From Coptis chinensis (Eukaryota > Streptophyta > Magnoliopsida > Ranunculales > Ranunculaceae): a DNA stretch of 64,000 bases. Shown here in pieces: positions 57,707 to 64,000 of this stretch. The stretch lies in NCBI GenBank assembly GCA_015680905.1, contig CM027377.1:28606501-28670500 (forward strand). The letters are read 5' to 3'. Both the position numbers and the translations under genes were made by a program. Positions within the stretch are counted from its first letter, which is position 1. Each line of letters opens with the position of its first letter. The notes beneath the pieces were generated by a model. That model searched no databases. It was not told where the DNA came from and saw only the letters and a list, made by a program, of their open reading frames with translations.

Positions 57707-59217
57707 TGATAAGAGCCCAAAATTGTAGTTTAAACCCCCTAACAATAATACTTTTAGACCAATTATGCGAGTAATAAATAAGAGTTAATGCTGATTACGT
57801 GCCTTTATGTATTCATGGCATTGGAGTCAATTATGTGTAGAAATATGTCACTTTGCGAGATACAGAGCAAGGGTTGGTTGCTAAGAAGTTCTGTGATTAA
57901 AGGCCAAGATTCAAGGGGAAAAAGCCTTTTTAAAGCCCAGTCAAAGCTGAAAAGTCAAAGTCAACTCGGGCAGAGACAGCGCACAAAAGTCAGCAGAACT
58001 TCCGAAGATCGTATCTTTTGACTCAGATCTCGGAATTAGGCCTACCTTATGTCAAAACGACCGGCTCGGAGAGAGATTTCCAATGGTCCAAACTTTGACC
58101 CAATCAGAGGAGCATAAGTAGACGAAAAGTCTGCTGAAGTCAGATCTAGCTGAAAAGGGCTCTGTGGACTCAAGAGATTGTGTTTTGGGCTTAATTTTCC
58201 AGCCCAAAACATGGCTCCTCAGCCCATGCACGAAAATGTGGATCTGGTCTCCTCTATTTCAAGACACAAGACTTAACTCTTAAGCAATCTAGTTTTTAGG
58301 TAGCCATTAGCATAGAATTCTAGATCTATATTTAGTCTCCATTAATTAGTTTTTCATATCTTATTTTAGATCTAGTTTTATGTTCAAGTAATTAGTTTAG
58401 AACAAAGTAGATTATTAATTTAGTTATTGAATCATTGTTTTATTCTTCATTAGATTAATAAAAGTAGTTAGTTATTCATAATTTCAGTTTTGGTTTATTA
58501 AAATTACTTAGATCTAAATTCAGTTCTTAGTTGTTAATCATTTCTTAGTTGTTAATTTAGATTTGAATTATTGATTAGATCAAATTAGTAAATTTACAAT
58601 CTTTATATGATGTCTTGTTTAAATTCAATTGGAAATGATAGCATAATGATTCTAGGCTAAACCTCCATTAGAGGGGGTTAAAGAAGCCTTGATGAAGATT
58701 GATTTGTGTTAGCGTAGAATAGTCGTGATTTTCCATTCCATTCTAGAAAACGATTAGTTCACCATGAGAATGGGTTTGATTGTTTCACATGCTAGATGTT
58801 AGTTAGTAGAGATTACCATGAACAACTAGGGATTAGGAAGAACCAATTGTTATGCGAAAGCAGTTCAATTCGGATTACGACGATTTTTCATTAGTAAATT
58901 AAGTCGAGTTAAGGCGGAATCAATCTTTCCCCACAATTATCTATCTAGATTCAAACCTTAGCATTTCGTAATTGAATTATCATATCTTGTTAGTATAATT
59001 TGGTAAAACTCTCGTTAACTTTGGATAGATTGATAAACTTAGGAAACGCGAATTCTAAAGAACTAGGAGTGGAACGAATATTTTACTCCAACTCTATTTC
59101 GATAGAATCGAAACTAAAAAATCTTTGATAAATAACACACTCAAGTCTAGTTTTAGTTTTACTTGCATTGAGTTTCATCGCTTATTTGTGAGTAAAACTA
59201 TTGTTTTACATATATCA
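57707..59217 (+). repeat. Athila LTR, 5' LTR of element A
   Basis: TGATAAGAGCCCAAAATTGT to TACATATATCA, 1511 bases, followed by the primer site. A sense TATA box was not assigned with confidence. Confidence 0.93.
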
Positions 59218-59234
59218 AATGGCGTCGCTGCCAT
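59218..59234 (+). other. Primer binding site of element A
   Basis: AATGGCGTCGCTGCCAT; one substitution from TGGCGCCG. Confidence 0.8.
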
Positions 59235-59339
59235 CTTAGTTCCCTTTAGAATTGTTTTCGTTAGTATAATTAGTCTTTCCAAAGTCCCATTAAACCCACC
59301 CACCCTTGTTTGATTCTAACTGTGGTTGTCTGTTTCAGA

Positions 59340-59925
59340 ACTGAAATTTTCCTCGCAGGATTACACGGAGCGCGACCGCGCCCTTGGTAGGCTAAATTTG
59401 AGCGCCACCCGCACCCAAATCACTAGACATCAGTGAATACCAGAGCGCGCCTGCACCTTAATGGAGCTCCACCCGCACCCAAATCACTGTAACTCAAGTT
59501 TCACTTTAGCGCAACCCGCGCCCTCCCAAGGCTTAACCAGAGCACGCCCCGCGCCCTTTTCTGAAAACGCCCGATTTCCGCAGGTTAGTTCAAACTTCAA
59601 TTTCTTCAAGTTATTCAGTGTTTCTAACTTGTTATATAAACTGAGTTCGCGTAAACAAGACGTTATTCATAAGCGAAGCAAGGAGGCTTTTAGGTACTTC
59701 TTCATTCCACACCTCGCATCTCCTGTTAGAGGTTCATACTATCATATCAGGATTGTTTTGAGTGTTTTCGTGTTTAGTTAAGATTGGTCTTAGCCTTGCA
59801 TGAGATTAAGGTTTGGTCGAAGAAAAACACCTAATGTAATCAACCGGCAACGTCAACAAACACGCCTTTCTAGTATACCACTCACTACACCTCTAGCTAA
59901 TATACCACACACTACACCTGAAATA
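59340..59925 (+). other. GCGC-rich leader of element A
   Basis: Repeated GAGCGCGACCGCGCCC, GAGCGCCACCCGCACCC, GAGCGCGCCTGCACC and GAGCACGCCCCGCGCCC units at 59361-59575, then conserved leader sequence to the gag ATG at 59926. Confidence 0.78.
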
Positions 59926-61540
59926 ATGGCTGAAGAAAGAGAGTCTCCTCTCTCTGACTTTTACAAAGCCTTGAGCGATAGCCCAAAATCTTGCATCGTT
60001 CTAGCAGACCCAATGGGGGATTTCCGACTCCCCCCAAATATATTTAATTTGTTACCCGTTTTTCATGGGTTAGACCATGAAAAACTTTATCAGCACATGT
60101 ATAGGATTGAACAAGTCCTTACAACATTCCACCATCCTACGGTCGGTGCTGAACAAATTAAACTGAGGGTGTTTCCTTTCACCCTAGCCCGCGGCCGAGG
60201 CATGCGTCATGGTTAACTTGCCCCTGCTAATTACGTGGACTCGTGGGCCAAACTTGTTCAACTATTTATGGAACATTTTTACCCACCACTAAAGACCGAT
60301 GAAATGCCTTTGAAGATTCATTTCTTTTGACAGAATCCTCATGAATCTTTTTTAGAGGCTTGGAATCGTTTCACCGATCTTCTTATAGAGTGTCCACACC
60401 ATAACCTCACGAAAGACACGTTAGTTCGTGCCTTTTTCAAGGGAGTGTTACACCACCACAAAGAGGTGCTTGACATAATGAATAGGGGTAGTTTCCTCAG
60501 TAAGGGAGCCTCAGAGGCTTATAAATTTTTAGAAGATCAAACAATGCGTAATAATAATTGGGTAGTGACGATCTCCCGGCGCTCTCTACCAAGTATGTTT
60601 TGAAATGAAACCCGATCCTGAACTTAAAAATTTAATCGAATCTCTCACTAAAAAGGTAGAGGCTATTTCTGTTCAACAAAAGCATACTCCCATCATGAAT
60701 GTCAACACCAATCCATGTAATTTCTGTTTGAGTCCAGAGCATCCTGACTCCTATTGTCCTCTAGCTTATGAACAACAAACATCACAACAAGATAACGTTT
60801 GCTCAATTAATAGTTATCCTATTCCTAACGCCCCTTGGAGACAACATCCCAACTTCAATTGGAGAAATAATCAACAAGTAACACCTCCAGGGTTTAATAA
60901 ATAAAATGTTAGGCAATCAAACAATTATAACCAAGCTCCACCACGATAAGGACAAGGTCAGGGTAATTATAATAATTATAACAATAATAATTATAATGCA
61001 AATAGAGGTATCGTTCCAGTAAATAATAACTATCACAACCCACCCATTAATTATCAACGTGACATAGTTCATGTCACACAACCTGTAACAAATCCTACTC
61101 CACAACCGGATCGTTTTGACGCCTTTATGCAATCCCAACAATAGATTTTACAAGCCATCCAACTTTCCTTACAGCAGTTAGCACAAGAGAAAGTACAACC
61201 CAAAAGTGTGTTTTCGGGTCAAGTAATACCTAATCCTAAAACAACAAACAAAGCCTTTGAGGTAAACGGTAATACTAGTACGGAAAATGCAAATGTAGGT
61301 GAGCTAAATGCCATCACCACTCTCTGTTCTGGCAGAGTGGTTAGTAACAATGTAACTATGCTTATAGTTACACCACAAGTAGTCCCTACACCGGATATTG
61401 AACTAGATACCGAAATAGAAATTAAAGAGCGTACCCCTGTAGAGGTACTAGTTAAACCACAACCTAAGAAACAGAAAGCCAAGGTTAGACATCCAATTGA
61501 TCCATACGCTAAATATAGAGAGAAACCACCATTTCCCTAG
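59926..61540 (+). pseudogene. Athila gag and linker, element A
   Basis: Start MAEERESPLSDFYKALSDSP at 59926, one residue class from C. Capsid continues to LRVFPFTLA near 60185, where a frameshift enters. The zinc knuckle CNFCLSPEHPDSYC (C-x2-C-x4-H-x4-C) is intact near 60716. A stop follows at about 60902, then VGELNAITTLCSGRVVSNN and a Pro/Lys-rich linker ending YREKPPFP with a TAG at 61538. Gag would assemble the particle. At least four lesions. Confidence 0.88.
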
Positions 61541-62330
61541 ATATTAGCTCTGTTAAACAAGGATACAAACTATGACGAGATTAGGGAAGTTTTCAAAAAT
61601 ATAATGATAAACCTACCCTTTCTCGAAGCAATTAAAAAATTACCTCACCACGCTAAGTTTCTTAAAGAGTTATGCACGACTAGGCGTAAGACAAATATTC
61701 CTAAAGACGCCTTCCTAACTGAATAGTTTCCAACTTTATCAAAACATAATGAAATCATTAAGTACAAGGACCCTGGTCGTCCTACTCTACAATGCACCTT
61801 AGGAGATTCCCACACGACCACTGCTTTACTAGACCTGGGGGCGAGTGTTAACTTACTCCCATATTATCTATACAAACAAATAGGTCTACAAGAGATGCAA
61901 CCTACTCAAATGACGTTGCAATTAGCGGATCAATCTATTAAGTATCCTAAGGGTGTGGTTGAAAATATGCTTGTTAAGGTTCAGGATTTCTACTATCCTA
62001 CTGATTTTGTTATCCTCGATACGGAAGTCGTTAACGACTTTGTTCCAATCATCTTAAGGTGTCCCTTTTTGGCAACTGCCAACGCGCTTATAAATTGTCG
62101 CGATGGTTCGATGTCCTTGTCTTTTGGACATCTTTATGTTGAGGTAAATGTTTTTAAAATGATGAAACAGTTACCGGATTCGTCTGTAGATGGGGAGGTT
62201 AGCATGATCGAGAGCTTAGCTCAAGATTATTTGAACAACACGTTTCCCGAAAACCATATGGATAAATTCCTTTCCTTTAGAAGTTTAGATTTTGTCAATG
62301 ACTCCTACTTAAAGGAAGTCAACACCATCT
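61541..62330 (+). pseudogene. Athila protease, element A
   Basis: NYDEIREVFKNIMINLPFLE, KFLKELCTTRRKTNIPKDAF, one TAG near 61724, then the active site LLDLGASVNLLPYYLYKQIG and KYPKGVVENMLVKVQDFYYP, VPIILRCPFLATANALINCR. Ends at the FLSFRSLDF stretch after which A and the non-autonomous copies differ. Confidence 0.88.
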
Positions 62331-64000
62331 TTGAGTCTACACCTATCGCAGACCCTTCTATTGCTCCATTTACTGAGTTTGATGACTTACTGCCTAAGCA
62401 AGTATTCATTACTCAAGAAGAAGACCCTCCAGAAGCATATATTCAACTTGATCTAGATGGTAGTCATCCAATAATTATATCTTCTCTGTTATCTAAGGAG
62501 GAAGAGACACATTTGATCAGGGTGATAAGGGAACATCGTTCTGCGATTGGTTGGTCCCTAGTTGACATTAAGGGAATTGACCCTAATGTATGCACTCATC
62601 GTATCCATTTGGAGAGGATAACACAAAGACTTCTCATGAGCCTCAGCGTCGCTTGAACCCTGCCATGAAAGAGGTGGTTAGAGAAGAAGTCTTACGGTTA
62701 CTCGATGCGGGTATCATATACCCAATCTTTGATAGCGAATAGGTAAATCCCATTCATTTAGTTCCTAAGAAGTCAGGGATTACCATGGTACATAATGCCA
62801 AGGGTGAATATGTTGTAACGCATGGTCCTATGAAATGGAAGATCTATATTGATTACAGACGTTTAAATGCCATGACACGAAAGGATCATTTTCCTTTACC
62901 CTTTATAGATCAGATGCTAGAACATCTAGTTGGTCATGCTTTTTACTGTTTTTTGGATGGCTACTCTGGCTATTTCCAAATTATTATTGATATTGATGAC
63001 CAAGAAAAGACTATCTTCACATGTCCTTTTGGAACATACGCCTATAAACGAATGCATTTTGGCCTTTGTAATGTTATTGGTACCTTCCAGCGGTGTATGC
63101 TTCATATATTTAGTGACATGGTAGAACGCTTCATGGAAGTATTCATGGATGATTTTTCTATCTATGGAGATTCTTTCACTAACTGCATGTCTAACCTGTC
63201 TAAGGTTTTGACACAGTGTGAAGAGAAGAGTATGGTTTTAAATTGGAAAAAATGTCATTTCATGGTGAAAAAGGGCATAGTACTAGGTCACATTGTGTCT
63301 ACCGATGGCATCGAAGTAGATAAGGCCAAACTAGATAAGATAGCGACTCTACCTATACCACGGATTGTCTGTGATATTAGAGCATTTCTAGGCCATGCAT
63401 GTTTTTATAGGCGCTTTATCAAAGATTTCTCAAAAATAGCTAGGCCTTTAACTAATTTGCTTTTAAAGGATGTCATCTTTGATTTTAATTTTAACTGTAA
63501 ACAGGCTTTTGAAACTTTAAAAGACATCTTAACCTTTGCACCCATTATACAGCCTCCTAATTGGTCTAAACCTTTCGAACTCATGTGTGATGCTAGTGAT
63601 TATGTTGTTGGTGCTGTCTTGGGTCAGAAACTAGATAATAAATCCACTGTTATATATTATGCTAATAAAACTTTAAACGATGCTCAAAGGAATTATACAA
63701 CTACTGAAAAAGAATTCTTAGCTTTCGTTTATACTTTAGATAAGTTTCGTCCTTATTTGGTTGGTTCTAAAACTCTAGTTTATATGGACCATGCTGCCCT
63801 TAGGTACCTTCTCGAAAAGAAAAATGCTAAGCAGAGATTAATCCGATGGATTCTTCTCCTACAAGAGTTCACATTAGAAATAAATGACAAAAGAAGGGTC
63901 GAAAACATAGTTGCCGACCACTTATCTAGACTTACAAAAGACGATGATAGTGATTCTGAGTCCATACTGGACTCTTTTCCGATGAGCATCTGTATGCTAT
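62331..64000 (+). pseudogene. Athila reverse transcriptase and RNase H, element A (cut by window end)
   Basis: Linker and RT start with HPIIISSLLSKEEETHLIRV and AIGWSLVDIKGIDPNVCTHR. A frameshift near 62615 follows, then RRLNPAMKEVVREEVLRLLD and a TAG at 62740-62742 where Athila RTs have Trp. RT motifs: [48 protein letters not shown] and the catalytic FMDDF at 63142-63156. RNase [16 protein letters not shown] (near 63580), [31 protein letters not shown] and the end [10 protein letters not shown]. Integrase should follow beyond 64000. The open stretch from 62743 to the edge suggests relatively recent decay. Confidence 0.93.

Larger units (their letters stand above)
57707..64000 (+). mobile_element. 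Athila element A with pol, 5' part (continues past the window)
   Basis: 5' LTR, primer site, leader, gag, protease and RT-RNase H on the plus strand, inserted in B's gag. It is the only element of the nest with a polymerase and so the best candidate relative of an autonomous helper for B, C and D. Its gag and protease are very close to theirs. Confidence 0.93.

Overview
This window is plant nuclear DNA, AT-rich and made almost entirely of mobile elements. The evidence is Athila- and Tat-type Ty3/gypsy retrotransposons, a CACTA-like DNA transposon with plant-style subterminal repeats, and a spliced plastid-type disproportionating-enzyme (DPE1) pseudogene. I see no intact host gene, rRNA, tRNA or CRISPR. 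The species cannot be fixed from the sequence; a flowering plant is the safest call.

Layout. (1) 1-4177: right-hand part of a CACTA-like element carrying seven recognisable exons of DPE1 (4-alpha-glucanotransferase) on the minus strand, with degenerate introns still in place. (2) 4169-5384: a minus-oriented copia-type LTR. (3) 5385-13904: a minus-strand Tat-lineage Ty3/gypsy element with gag, protease, RT, RNase H, a second (archaeal-type) RNase H remnant and integrase. It also has a tandem-repeat array and an extra ORF on the opposite strand, both between integrase and the missing 3' LTR. (4) 13905-15820: unassigned sequence ending in an ORF that is cut by the next element. (5) 15821-64000: a four-level nest of Athila-type elements.

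The nest, oldest to youngest. Element B (minus; 15821-18732 and 52508-57706) is split by element C (minus; 18733-52507, target duplication ATACT) and, near its other end, by element A (plus; 57707 to beyond 64000). C is split by element D (plus; about 29486-50667). D is split by element E (minus; 33023-41945, target duplication GTAAC). Target duplications flank C and E exactly, and the split hosts rejoin cleanly when compared with other copies.

B, C and D form one unusual family. They carry Athila gag and protease, but the RT-RNase H-integrase block is absent. Downstream they carry two further sense ORFs, here called ORF X (globular N-terminus, acidic stretch, helical stretch, basic C-terminus) and ORF Y (about 300 aa, acidic tail). 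B has lost ORF X but keeps its trailer. Each extra ORF looks like a cassette: a GCGC-rich leader in front and a polypurine-tract-like TTTGGGGG motif behind. ORF Y also has a conserved TATA box of its own. A has closely related gag and protease plus RT/RNase H and so looks like the autonomous relative, though it carries inactivating lesions. E is a different non-autonomous type: its Athila-like Gag-Pro frame runs on, in the same phase, into a coiled-coil plus CCHC zinc-knuckle segment resembling the gag of copia (SIRE-type) elements.

Lesions (frameshifts and stops) are common throughout. Element calls are strong; functional claims for ORF X, ORF Y and the cassette motifs are inference.
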